64,000 nucleotides of DNA, taken from the NCBI RefSeq assembly GCF_937906905.1, contig NZ_CALERY010000021.1:1-64000 (forward strand), given 5' to 3'. Shown here one piece after another: positions 8,665-16,763 of the stretch (position 1 is its first letter; every line of letters begins with the position of its first letter). Origin of the DNA: an uncultured Helicobacter sp. GTDB lineage: Bacteria > Campylobacterota > Campylobacteria > Campylobacterales > Helicobacteraceae. Under the pieces are notes generated by a model that was not told where the DNA came from, ran no database searches, and saw only the letters and a program-made list of their open reading frames with translations. The position numbers and the translations under genes were made by a program.

Positions 8665-9319
8665 GGGAGCGTCCTTGGGGATATTGGCGGTTTTGATGTT
8701 GCGCACTTGGGGCAGAATGCACGCGCTTAAGCATGAGCAGGAGATTTAAGCACACAAGGTGCTTGGGGCGGTAGTTTTCTAGCTCATGTAGCGCGCTATC
8801 AAAGCTCTCTAGCTCTTTTTGACTTAAGCTTATGCCCGATTGGGCGGCAGAGAGCAGGAGTGAGGAGATGAGCTCGCGCCCGTGGATTCTGCTATCGCGC
8901 TCATCTTTTGCTAGCTCGCGGGTGAAGTGGTAGATGGATTCTAGGCTTAGTGTGCGCAAATCTAGTGCAAAAGGCACGATAGCCTGCTTGCTGCGCTTGT
9001 CTTGGAGGATAAGCCGCGAGCGGATTGTGGGGATAAAGGCAGTTTTGTTGCGTGAGATGAGAAGAAATTTCACATTTTCTGGTGGCTCTTCTAGGATTTT
9101 TAGCAGGGCATTTTGCGCCTCGATACGGAAAGAGTGTGCGGCGATGATGATTGTTTTTAACTCATCTGTGGCGATGTGGGCTTCGGTGATTATCTCATGA
9201 ATGTGCTTTTGCTGGATTTCTTTGTCTTCATACACGCGCACGCCACTTGGAGGCAGGGCTTCAAGCTGGGATTCTAGCTCTTGCTCGATACTATTTACTA
9301 AGATGATTTCGCCTATCAT
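8651..9319 (-). CDS. holB: DNA polymerase III delta-prime-like subunit (HolB)
   Basis: Clamp-loader protein of 222 residues, much shorter than E. coli delta-prime (about 330), as expected for this lineage. AAA+ features: an alpha segment ending in IIIAAHSFRIEAQNALLKIL followed by EEPPENVKFLLIS and the SRC-like loop IPTIRSRL, in which Cys is replaced by Leu. There is no Walker A motif, consistent with a non-ATP-binding clamp-loader subunit. Sits between hobA and folP in the order known from H. pylori; its 3' end overlaps folP by 14 bases. Confidence 0.88.
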   Translation of the reverse strand: MIGEIILVNSIEQELESQLEALPPSGVRVYEDKEIQQKHIHEIITEAHIATDELKTIIIAAHSFRIEAQNALLKILEEPPENVKFLLISRNKTAFIPTIRSRLILQDKRSKQAIVPFALDLRTLSLESIYHFTRELAKDERDSRIHGRELISSLLLSAAQSGISLSQKELESFDSALHELENYRPKHLVCLNLLLMLKRVHSAPSAQHQNRQYPQGRSHALH

Positions 9320-9343
9320 GCCATGCCTGCCAATCGCCCGCTT

Positions 9344-9901
9344 CTACTCTACAATAATGCGATTAAGCATGCTCTCATAAATGGCTGCTTCAAAAAGCTT
9401 GAGCATTTCGATGAGCTTGTAGTCAAGGAACTCATCGCTAGGATTGAGTGAAAACGCACCTTTAATCCCTCCACCAAGCACCCAGAAAAGCCCGTATTCC
9501 TTACTTATACACAAATCTGCAAGCTTAGATTCTGGCTGCCCGACATACCAAAACATATAATCCCCATAGGCGATATCAAGCATATTGATGAGATGCTCCA
9601 TATTGGATTTTTGGAGGCGAAAGTCTTGATCGAGCATGCGGTTTAGTGAGAAAATAGGCATAAGCGGGCGCTGCGTGCCGCCATAGTAGAATCGAGAGAG
9701 CGCATAGGAGCCAAACCACTCGCGTCTCTCATCTGTAGCAAGCAGGAGCGCACCGCCGTTTATAATATGCTTGATCGCGCGGATAATCGTATCGGCAAAG
9801 AGATTGCGCTCGACTTCAAGCCATGCGATGTCGTTTGCCCATTTTTTGCACTCTGCACGCATGCTCTCCACAAGCCAAGTGCGAAAATCCATAGTCTCCA
9901 T
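9344..9901 (-). CDS. hobA: DnaA-interacting protein HobA
   Basis: HobA is the Helicobacter/Campylobacter protein that binds domain I of DnaA and promotes initiator assembly at the origin; it is a structural homologue of E. coli DiaA. Recognisable are WLEVERNLFADTIIRAIKHI and NGGALLLATDERREWFGSYA near the N-terminus, FWYVGQ in the middle and LDYKLIEMLKLFEAAIYESM at the end, in the same order as in the H. pylori protein, and the gene lies between lysC and holB as it does there. Start is uncertain: ATG 9901 or ATG 9892; an in-frame ATG at 9931 would overlap lysC. Confidence 0.9.
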   Translation of the reverse strand: METMDFRTWLVESMRAECKKWANDIAWLEVERNLFADTIIRAIKHIINGGALLLATDERREWFGSYALSRFYYGGTQRPLMPIFSLNRMLDQDFRLQKSNMEHLINMLDIAYGDYMFWYVGQPESKLADLCISKEYGLFWVLGGGIKGAFSLNPSDEFLDYKLIEMLKLFEAAIYESMLNRIIVE

Positions 9902-9908
9902 ATCTAGC

Positions 9909-11120
9909 CTATTTGTCGAGCTCATAGGCATTATGCAGCGCGCGCACGGCTATTTCTGCATGTTTGGATTCTATGATCATGGAGACTTTGATTTCGCTTG
10001 TGCTAATCATCATAATATTGATATTTTCATTTGCCAATGCCTTAAATGCCACGCTTGCCACGCCAGAGTGGGACTTCATGCCCACGCCCACAATAGAGAC
10101 TTTGGCGATATTGCAGTCATAGTCGATAGATTCTACATCGCTGGCAAATGGCGCGAGAATCTGCTTTGTCTGCTCGACATCGGTTTGTGGGATTGTGAAG
10201 TCTATGTCGGTTTTGCCATCTCTGCCGATTGTTTGGACAATCATATCCACATTGATATTCCCACTAGCTAGCACACCAAAAATCTCTGCGGCAATGCCCG
10301 GGCGATCGCGCACATCAGCTAGGCTTACGCGCGCTTGGTTTTTATCGAGTGCGATTCCGCTTACAATGGGCTGCTCCATGATATTCTCCTCTGTTGTGAT
10401 AAGTGTGCCTTCTTTTTGAGTAAAAGAGCTGCGCGTTACAAGTGTTACGCCCCATTTTTTCGCTAGCTCCACAGAGCGATTAAGCAAGACTTTTGCCCCC
10501 ATTGACGCAAGCTCTAGCATTTCATCATAGCTGATTTTGTCGATTTTCTTAGCGTTTTTTTCGATTCTAGGGTCGGTGGTATAGACGCCATCGACATCGG
10601 TATAGATTTCGCATAGATCGGCTTTTAGTGCGCCTGCGAGTGCGACAGCAGAGAGGTCGCTCCCACCTCGCCCAAGCGTGGTGATCTCGCCCTTAGTATC
10701 CACACCTTGGAATCCCGCGACAATCACAATATAGCCTTGCTCTAGCAGCGATCTGGTGTAGGTGGTGTCGATGGATTCTATGCGTGCTTTTGTGTGCGTG
10801 GAGTCTGTCAAAATCCCCGCCATCTGCCCACTAAGTGAGATTGCCTTGTAGCCTTTGGATTCTAGTGCGATAGCTAGTAGTGCCGCGCTCACGCGCTCCC
10901 CAGCGCTTAGTGCCATATCCACTTCCCTGGGCTTTGGCAGTGGAGTGAAGTATTTGGTGTAGTTTATCAGCATATCTGTCTGCCCACTCATCGCGCTTAC
11001 GACTACGAGCATCTGGGGATTCTCATGCGTATGGAGTGCGTCAATCACGCGGTTGGCGACATTCTCGATCCGCTCGCAGTCCCCCACACTTGTGCCGCCG
11101 TATTTTTGGACGATCAACAT
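9909..11120 (-). CDS. lysC: Aspartate kinase (LysC)
   Basis: Phosphorylates aspartate, entry to lysine/diaminopimelate, threonine and methionine synthesis. 403 residues. N-terminal QKYGGTSVGD is the kinase signature; further SAMSGQTDMLI, GFQGVDTKGEITTLGRGGSD and CEIYTDVDGVYTTDPRI. The C-terminal 140 residues hold two ACT domains (RPGIAAEIFGVLASGNINVD and GVASVAFKALANENINIMMI), expected to bind an inhibitory amino acid. Its start overlaps the end of rppH by 7 bases; hobA follows. thrB, which acts in the threonine branch, is at 56.8 kb. Confidence 0.97.
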   Translation of the reverse strand: MLIVQKYGGTSVGDCERIENVANRVIDALHTHENPQMLVVVSAMSGQTDMLINYTKYFTPLPKPREVDMALSAGERVSAALLAIALESKGYKAISLSGQMAGILTDSTHTKARIESIDTTYTRSLLEQGYIVIVAGFQGVDTKGEITTLGRGGSDLSAVALAGALKADLCEIYTDVDGVYTTDPRIEKNAKKIDKISYDEMLELASMGAKVLLNRSVELAKKWGVTLVTRSSFTQKEGTLITTEENIMEQPIVSGIALDKNQARVSLADVRDRPGIAAEIFGVLASGNINVDMIVQTIGRDGKTDIDFTIPQTDVEQTKQILAPFASDVESIDYDCNIAKVSIVGVGMKSHSGVASVAFKALANENINIMMISTSEIKVSMIIESKHAEIAVRALHNAYELDK

Positions 11121-11614
11121 TCTCTGGCTCCTTTTTGCTCCAGCTTATCGCGGAATCCACTTAGCACTTGCCTATACACATCGCGCTTGAAATGCTTCAC
11201 ACGCGCAAAAATCTCATGATAGCTCACAAACTCATAGCGTGAAAATTCTGGCGTGTGTGTGGCGAGTGTGATTGTGGCATGGGGCAGGAGTCTAGCGAGA
11301 AAATACCGCTGTCTTTGCCCTATGTAGGGGCGCATTTTGGTAACTACAGATTCTGGGAAGTCATAGCTCACCCACTCTGGATACTCTGCGAGAATCTCCA
11401 CCTCACGCGTGCCTATCTCCTCCTCTAGCTCGCGTAGGAGTGCTTGCTCTGGGCTCTCGCCCTCATCGATTCCGCCTTGTGGAAACTGCCAAATCTCTGG
11501 CATGTCAAGGCGCTCGGCGAGAAAAAACAAGCGCGTGCTAGGCTGCTCTGGGCGATAGTCTGGGTGGAGCAAAATCGCAGCGACATTGGGGCGATAGAGA
11601 GAGTGCGTATCCAT
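11114..11614 (-). CDS. rppH: RNA pyrophosphohydrolase (RppH, Nudix)
   Basis: Nudix hydrolase of 166 residues that removes pyrophosphate from 5'-triphosphate mRNA ends and so triggers decay; older names are invA and nudH. The Nudix box is complete: GGIDEGESPEQALLRELEEE followed by IG. N-terminal YRPNVAAILL and QFPQGG are typical of RppH rather than of other Nudix enzymes. First gene of the minus-strand run rppH-lysC-hobA-holB-folP, with overlaps or short gaps throughout. Confidence 0.95.
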   Translation of the reverse strand: MDTHSLYRPNVAAILLHPDYRPEQPSTRLFFLAERLDMPEIWQFPQGGIDEGESPEQALLRELEEEIGTREVEILAEYPEWVSYDFPESVVTKMRPYIGQRQRYFLARLLPHATITLATHTPEFSRYEFVSYHEIFARVKHFKRDVYRQVLSGFRDKLEQKGAREC

Positions 11615-11688
11615 AAGTCTGCTTTAGGGTTAAAATTGAAGCGCGATTGTAGCCTAGAATGCTTAAATGAGAGCTTAGGCGCTTGGCG

Positions 11689-11931
11689 CTATTTGGTGGA
11701 TTTTGCAGTGCTGCCATAGGCTTTTTGGCATGCACTTTCATCGCCCATGAGACAAGCTTTTTGCAAGGCGTTGAATGCTTCTTTGCGCGCTGCGTTTTTC
11801 TGGGCATGCTCACGCTTGATTTCTGCAAACTGGTATTGATAGACAAAATACAGCGCGACACACATCAGCACCATGAAAATCACATCGCTGGGGCGGAAGC
11901 GCAATTTTCTGCAAAAGCCACATAGCGCCAT
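11689..11931 (-). CDS. Small single-span membrane protein, Cys pair in C-terminal tail
   Basis: An 80-residue protein not assigned to a family. A short basic N-terminus with two Cys (MALCGFCRKLRFR) precedes one membrane helix (about 17-33, VIFMVLMCVALYFVYQYQF), then a charged, probably helical tail (AEIKREHAQKNAARKEAF) that ends with a CLMGDESACQ stretch, like a small Cys-containing loop. Start ATG 11931 is preceded by AAAGGAG at good spacing, which decides it over longer frames. It is convergent with nothing and lies alone between rppH and the divergently transcribed sigma-54-driven gene. Confidence 0.65.
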   Translation of the reverse strand: MALCGFCRKLRFRPSDVIFMVLMCVALYFVYQYQFAEIKREHAQKNAARKEAFNALQKACLMGDESACQKAYGSTAKSTK

Positions 11932-12023
11932 AAATGCTCCTTTACTCTTAATTTTGTTTGTATGCTTGTGCGCAAGACTTATGAATGATTGGGACTTTCG
12001 AGATTCTAGCGCATTTATGGGGT

Positions 12024-12041
12024 ATTGGCAATGTGTGTGCT
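12024..12041 (+). promoter_or_regulatory. Sigma-54 (RpoN) promoter
   Basis: The sequence ATTGGCAATGTGTGTGCTT has GG at 12027-12028 and GC at 12039-12040, exactly ten bases apart, as in the -24/-12 consensus TGGCAC-N5-TTGC. It lies about 75 bases upstream of the ATG at 12116 on the same strand. In Helicobacter the sigma-54 regulon is the middle/late flagellar class, activated by FlgR, and a flgR-like gene is at 22.9 kb in this window. Confidence 0.75.
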
Positions 12042-12115
12042 TGTATGTTAATGTTGTTGGATTAGGGAATGGCTTTTGCTTTGGTGAATAACATAATATC
12101 GTATAAGGACTATCC

Positions 12116-12772
12116 ATGAATACCATCACAAGTAGCACCAGCGCGCAAGAGACAAAAGCCCTAAGCGAGCTTTTTGCCCAGAGGGCAAATCTCCAGAGCA
12201 ATCTCCAAGCCACCCCGGAGTCTAACGCACAATCCAAACTAGATTCTAGTAAATCCGCAGAGAGCGCGGTATCTAAGCCAGAATCCACAAATGCTGTGAA
12301 AGAGGATTTTAGTATGCAAAGCTTCCTAAACGCCCTTGCGCCAAATACACAAGCAAGTGAGCTAGCCAGAGCCCAGGCGGCGCAGGGGGTTAGCGGGGTT
12401 AAGGGGCTTGATGAGAATCTTGGTAGTGCGCAAGACCCCTATGACTCACTCCATAAAATCAAAGACACTTTCACTCCTTCCAAAGAGCTAAGTGCCGCGA
12501 TGAATGCCAAGAGCTATGTGAAGCATGGGCTTGCTGATGTGGATAGCTTCAAGCTCATGGCGCGCCAGCTCCAGGCTGATGGCGTGCTAAATCGCGATGA
12601 CATGATGGCGGTGGATTTTCTAAGTGCCAAGTCGCCAAACATCAGCTTGCAGGATTTTGACGCGATGATAAAAAACGACAACCTAAGCCGAGAAATGCGC
12701 GGGCTTATCTCGCAGCTCGTGCAAAAGCTCCACATGGTAAATTACATCAGTGGCGGGCTGATGAGCGCGTAA
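12116..12772 (+). CDS. Putative RpoN-dependent flagella-associated protein
   Basis: A 218-residue soluble protein of unproven function. Residues 1-70 are low-complexity (Ser, Gln, Asn, Ala, Glu) and probably disordered, without a Sec signal, which is compatible with export by the flagellar apparatus. The C-terminal 130 residues are helical: SYVKHGLADVDSFKLMARQL, then DGVLNRDDMMAVDFLS and a Leu/Met-rich tail. It has its own sigma-54 promoter. H. pylori has an RpoN-controlled gene of similar size beside the same folP-holB-hobA-lysC-rppH block (HP1233, from memory), and I infer orthology from context. What it does in flagellar assembly is not visible from the sequence. Confidence 0.6.
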   Translation: MNTITSSTSAQETKALSELFAQRANLQSNLQATPESNAQSKLDSSKSAESAVSKPESTNAVKEDFSMQSFLNALAPNTQASELARAQAAQGVSGVKGLDENLGSAQDPYDSLHKIKDTFTPSKELSAAMNAKSYVKHGLADVDSFKLMARQLQADGVLNRDDMMAVDFLSAKSPNISLQDFDAMIKNDNLSREMRGLISQLVQKLHMVNYISGGLMSA

Positions 12773-12827
12773 GCTAGAATCTAGCAAATGAGATTTGGTA
12801 TTTGATTATAGATTGCAAGGAGATAGT

Positions 12828-13037
12828 ATGGCAAAAGACGCACATGGAGCTACATTAGAGAATGGCGATAGTGTGAGTGTGATTAAGGATTTGAAAGTCA
12901 AAGGTGCTTCAAGCACGATTAAGCGTGGCACGACGATTAAAAATATCCGCCTAACAAGCAATGAGAGTGAGATTGAGGCGAAAGTCGATAAATGCGGGGT
13001 CATCGTGCTAAAGACTTGTTTCTTAAAAAAGATATGA
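12828..13037 (+). CDS. PhnA/YjdM-domain protein lacking the zinc ribbon
   Basis: A 69-residue protein consisting of only the PhnA C-terminal domain: DAHGATLENGDSVSVIKDLK, VKGASSTIKRGT and KNIRLTSNESEIEAKVD. E. coli YjdM (PhnA) has the same domain preceded by a four-Cys zinc ribbon, absent here. Despite the name, a role in phosphonate breakdown has not been established for the family. Start ATG 12828 is set by AAGGAG seven bases upstream. Monocistronic, ending before a convergent gene and two short hairpins. Confidence 0.85.
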   Translation: MAKDAHGATLENGDSVSVIKDLKVKGASSTIKRGTTIKNIRLTSNESEIEAKVDKCGVIVLKTCFLKKI

Positions 13038-13052
13038 TTGGGGATTGTAGTT

Positions 13053-13104
13053 TCGCGCGATAAGCGCGAGATTGTTTGCTTAAAGGGCTGCTTGCTGCAA
13101 GCAG
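13053..13104. terminator. Two short GC-rich hairpins between convergent genes
   Basis: TCGCGC (13053-13058) pairs with GCGCGA (13064-13069) over a 5-base loop, and CTGCTTG (13088-13094) pairs with CAAGCAG (13098-13104) over 3 bases. They lie between the plus-strand PhnA-domain gene and the minus-strand ATP-grasp gene. T runs are weak, so the terminator role is inferred from position. Confidence 0.4.
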
Positions 13105-13141
13105 GCGAGATTCGCGCGGCATGTCCTAGAAGAGCTAGAAT

Positions 13142-14322
13142 CTAGCGCTCTAGCATACGCGTAAGGATTGTGTCGGTGAAATCGCCAAAGAGCGGGGCGT
13201 TGCAAAACTGCGGTAGCTCGACACCCGGGCAGTCAATATTTGCTTCTATCATCACAGGCTTGCCGCGCTCATCAAGCGTAAAATCCCAGCCGATAATCCC
13301 AAAGTGTGGTAGCACAAGGTGCATAGCTTTGGCAGTATTGATGATTTCATCAAAATGCGGAACTTTGGTGCCAAATACAGATTCTGCTTTGGTGTCATCA
13401 TCTGGCGCAGCTCCTTTGTCTTTCAAAATAAAGCTATCTTTCACAAGAAAATCACGCAGCACGCCATTTTCATCGATACCGATTCTATTGGAGTTATCGC
13501 CATTAGAAATATCACCGCCACTGCCTATGGCTAGAAATGCCGAGAGCAAATGCACTTCTTCATTAAAGATAAAAGTCATAATACGAAAAGTATTTACCGA
13601 GTTTGGCTGCAGGGATTCTAGGAAGCTATGTTGAGCGATAACTTCTTGGATTGCGATGTCGCTTTTGTAGGATTCTAACAAGGCGGTGAGTGCTTGCTGA
13701 CTCATTGTGGCAGGCTCTATGATTTGGATACCGCTGCCCTGCCCCGTGGCGTGCATTTCCGTGGGCTTTATCAGCACGCGGTCATAGTCTTTGAGCAATG
13801 CTAAAGTGGATTCTAGGCTTTGGGGTGTGTGGCTGCGCTCTTGCGTGGGGCGGTAGTAGCTGCCTTTTACGCGCTTTAGCAGTGTGCGTGGCGTGGGGAA
13901 GTGGGAGAAAAGCACATCGTAGTAGTTTTTATCGCTAAAGGCGGCTTGGTAGGATTTGGGATTGAAGTAGGGGAGAATATCGCAGTAGTAGAAGTGATTG
14001 TCTAGGTAGGCGATATCTAGGGGGTGGTGGGGATTTATGCTGTGGTAGATTGTATGCCAGGAGAGTAGCTCATCTATGCGCTCTTGTAAGCTATTTCGCG
14101 CGAAGCCACGAGAGAGAGAGAGAGTAAAGGCGTCCAGTATTCTACAACCTGCTTGGCGTGTGCTTGGGGGAGGGGCTTTAGCTGATTGTGGGAGTCAAGG
14201 TAGCGCAGGTAGCTAGCGGTTTTTGCACGGAAGTAGATTCTAGCTCCTTGATAGTCTTTGCGTGCTTTTAGTCCATAGAGTGCGGATTTGAGATAGGATT
14301 TGAGAGAAGTTTTGATACTCAT
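13142..14322 (-). CDS. Phase-variable ATP-grasp protein (sugar-transfer associated type), out of frame in this assembly
   Basis: The N-terminal piece (14074-14322) and C-terminal piece (13142 to about 14110) are in different frames that meet at a GA/CT repeat (14110-14124). With the frame corrected, a protein of about 392 residues results. The C-terminal part has ATP-grasp features of the sugar-transfer-associated class: VLIKPTEMHATGQGSGIQII, IAIQEVIAQHSFL, SVNTFRIMTF, and the metal-binding end GWDFTLDERGKPVMIEANID. Such proteins are often found near surface-polysaccharide genes; their substrates are mostly unknown. Loss of one CT unit, or gain of two, restores the frame. Start ATG 14322. Read as OFF in this assembly. 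Confidence 0.8.
14110..14124. repeat. (GA)7.5 dinucleotide tract: phase-variation switch
   Basis: Fifteen bases of alternating G and A on the plus strand, read as CT repeats by the minus-strand ATP-grasp gene. Upstream codons end in LLSLSLV and reach a stop 18 codons past the tract. The alternative frame continues RGFARNSLQERIDELLSWH and runs without stops into the conserved ATP-grasp region. Frame restoration requires a tract of 13 or 19 bases. Confidence 0.88.
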
Positions 14323-14497
14323 TTATGTCCTTTGTGTGAGATAGTGGAGCGGGTATTGTAGCAGAATCTAGCTGTGCCTATTTGCTAAGGTGCTGGCTTT
14401 TGGGCTAGGGTTGAGCAGTGGATTTTAGGTTTTAAGTAAATTCTTACACAAAATCCCCTACACTTTAGCCACATCTTAACATTGCAAGGAGTTGGTT

Positions 14498-15889
14498 ATG
14501 GAATTTCGTATCGAACACGACACAATGGGCGAAGTGAAAGTGCCTAATGACAAGTATTGGGGAGCGCAAACAGAGCGCAGCTTTGAAAACTTCAAAATCG
14601 GCACAGAAAAAATGCCAAAAGAGCTGATTTATAGCTTTGCAAAGCTTAAGCGATCGCTTGCAGTGGTCAATAACAACCTAGGCAAGCTAAATAGTGAAAA
14701 GAAAAACGCCATCGTGCAAGCGTGTGATGAAATCGTCGCAGGTAAATTTGATGACAACTTCCCTCTAGCTATTTGGCAGACAGGCTCTGGCACACAAAGC
14801 AATATGAATATGAATGAAGTCATCGCCAATCGCGCTAGCGAGATTCTAGGCGCGGACTTCCGCAAGGAGAAAAAAATCCACCCAAATGATGATGTCAATA
14901 TGAGCCAAAGCTCTAATGACACCTTCCCCACAGCGATGAGCATCGTCTCTGTAATCCAGCTAGAGAAAAAGCTGCTCCCAGCCTTAGAAGAGCTTAAAAG
15001 CACTTTTGCCAAAAAGGTCAAAGAGTTTGACTCTATCGTAAAAATCGGGCGCACACATCTCCAAGATGCCACCCCTCTCACACTTGGGCAGGAGTTTAGC
15101 GGCTATCTCTCAATGCTAGAGCACTCCAAAGAGCAAATCATCGCTTCACTTCCTACACTCCGTGAGCTTGCCATTGGTGGGACAGCGGTAGGCACAGGGC
15201 TAAACGCCCACCCAGAGCTTAGTGAAAAGGTAAGTGCAGAGCTTACAAACTTCACAGGCGTGAAGTTTGTCTCAAGCCCTAATAAATTCCACGCCCTAAC
15301 AAGCCACGATGCCATCTCGTTTGCACACGGCGCACTAAAAGCCCTAGCAGCAAATCTTATGAAAATCGCCAATGATGTCCGCTGGCTAGCAAGCGGTCCT
15401 AGATGTGGGCTAGGCGAGCTGCTAATCCCAGAAAATGAGCCCGGAAGCTCTATAATGCCCGGCAAGGTCAATCCCACACAATGCGAGGCTCTCACAATGG
15501 TCGCAGTGCAAGTTATGGGGAATGACGCGGCAATTGGCTTTGCAGCATCTCAAGGGAATTTTGAGCTTAATGTCTTTAAGCCTGTGATTATTTATAACTT
15601 CTTGCAAAGCCTTGATTTGCTAGCCGATGCAATGCACTCATTTAATATCCACTGCGCAGTAGGCATTGAGCCAAATAGAGAGAAAATCGCGCACAATCTC
15701 CACAACTCTCTTATGCTAGTTACCGCGCTCAATCCTCACATCGGCTATGAAAATGCGGCAAAAGTCGCCAAAAACGCGCATAAGAAAAACATCTCCCTAA
15801 AAGAATCCGCCCTAGAGCTAGGACTTGTCAGCGCGGAGGATTTTGACAAATTTGTCGTCCCAGAAAATATGATTAAGCCTAAAGCATAA
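14498..15889 (+). CDS. fumC: Class II fumarate hydratase (FumC)
   Basis: Oxygen-stable, iron-free fumarase, interconverting fumarate and malate in the TCA cycle. 463 residues. Landmarks: MGEVKVPNDKYWGAQTERS near the start, IWQTGSGTQSNMNMNEVIAN, VNMSQSSNDTFPTAMSI, GRTHLQDATPLTLGQEF and the superfamily signature GSSIMPGKVNPTQCEA near residues 315-330. Start is ATG 14498, seven bases after AAGGA; an in-frame TTG at 14492 is too close to it. Transcribed alone; upstream spacer 14323-14497 is AT-rich and separates it from the divergent ATP-grasp gene. Confidence 0.97.
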   Translation: MEFRIEHDTMGEVKVPNDKYWGAQTERSFENFKIGTEKMPKELIYSFAKLKRSLAVVNNNLGKLNSEKKNAIVQACDEIVAGKFDDNFPLAIWQTGSGTQSNMNMNEVIANRASEILGADFRKEKKIHPNDDVNMSQSSNDTFPTAMSIVSVIQLEKKLLPALEELKSTFAKKVKEFDSIVKIGRTHLQDATPLTLGQEFSGYLSMLEHSKEQIIASLPTLRELAIGGTAVGTGLNAHPELSEKVSAELTNFTGVKFVSSPNKFHALTSHDAISFAHGALKALAANLMKIANDVRWLASGPRCGLGELLIPENEPGSSIMPGKVNPTQCEALTMVAVQVMGNDAAIGFAASQGNFELNVFKPVIIYNFLQSLDLLADAMHSFNIHCAVGIEPNREKIAHNLHNSLMLVTALNPHIGYENAAKVAKNAHKKNISLKESALELGLVSAEDFDKFVVPENMIKPKA

Positions 15890-15902
15890 GCCGTATTAGA
15901 CT

Positions 15903-16562
15903 ATGGGGCTTGTTTCTGCATTAGGAGCTAGGCTTGCCTTGCTCCTAGTCCTTATCTCACCCACACTTTTTGCTATCCCACTTTGTCAATCCCAATCCGA
16001 GCAGCTAAAGTTTTGGGGCGGGACACTTATGCAAATCCTCTCCTTGCACGCAGGCGTGGGCGCGGATTTTAACGCGCTAGATTCTAGCACGCAAAACCAA
16101 GCGCGCACCGCAGCGACCACACCAATTGTGGGTGCTAGTGCCGGGGTAATATATATGAATCCAGAAGATGATAGAGAGCTTGATTATGGCTGGAGAGGGC
16201 GCTATCTCTTTAGCCACTCGCCCAAGCTTCATCGCAACACCCACTACATCGGTGGGCTTTTGTATCTCCACCCCTTCCCCAATCCCTACCACCGCGCAAG
16301 TGGCGCACTCCAAACACATAAAGACTGCGAGGGCAAGCCAGATGGCTACCCCACGCCATTTTCCTTTGTGCTAGGTGGGGGCTTAAGTGTGCAAAGCAAT
16401 GCGTATGCGCAAAGCGTAGGCGGATATGTAGAGGGCGGACTCGCGCTTTTTAAGTGGTTTCCGCTTAATGCCGAGCTGCTCTATCGCGTGAGCTTCTATC
16501 CTAGCAGCCCATATTTTGAGAGTATCACACAAAGTATCCAGCTAGTTTTCACGCTGCTTTAG
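15903..16562 (+). CDS. Exported barrel-like protein of unknown function
   Basis: A 219-residue protein with a signal peptide (LALLLVLISPTLFAIP, cleavage near residue 25). The mature part alternates hydrophobic and polar residues, with SFVLGGGLSVQSNAYAQSVG and GGYVEGGLALFKWFPLNAEL resembling transmembrane beta strands, and ends in IQLVFTLL, a hydrophobic terminal strand. A small outer-membrane beta-barrel is the likely interpretation. It follows fumC by 13 bases and could be co-transcribed, without any obvious functional link. No family recognised. Confidence 0.6.
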   Translation: MGLVSALGARLALLLVLISPTLFAIPLCQSQSEQLKFWGGTLMQILSLHAGVGADFNALDSSTQNQARTAATTPIVGASAGVIYMNPEDDRELDYGWRGRYLFSHSPKLHRNTHYIGGLLYLHPFPNPYHRASGALQTHKDCEGKPDGYPTPFSFVLGGGLSVQSNAYAQSVGGYVEGGLALFKWFPLNAELLYRVSFYPSSPYFESITQSIQLVFTLL

Positions 16563-16763
16563 CCCTCCAGAATCTACCTTAAAAATCTACGCTTTGTGCG
16601 TCGTATTGCTTGTGAAATATTTCTGTCATTCGCAAAGAACAAAAGTGGATTTTGGGCGGAATGGCTAGATTTGTGGCAAAACGATTTTGGGCATTCTTAA
16701 GAAACATCGCTTGCGGTGGGCAGTGCCCATTGTTTTGAAAATCTGCTTCAGGTATGTGCGCTG

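Noticed and set aside
13142..14322. Treating the ATP-grasp gene as a decayed pseudogene
   Set aside because: Both halves are free of other stops and the only break is at a slippable repeat, so phase variation explains it better.
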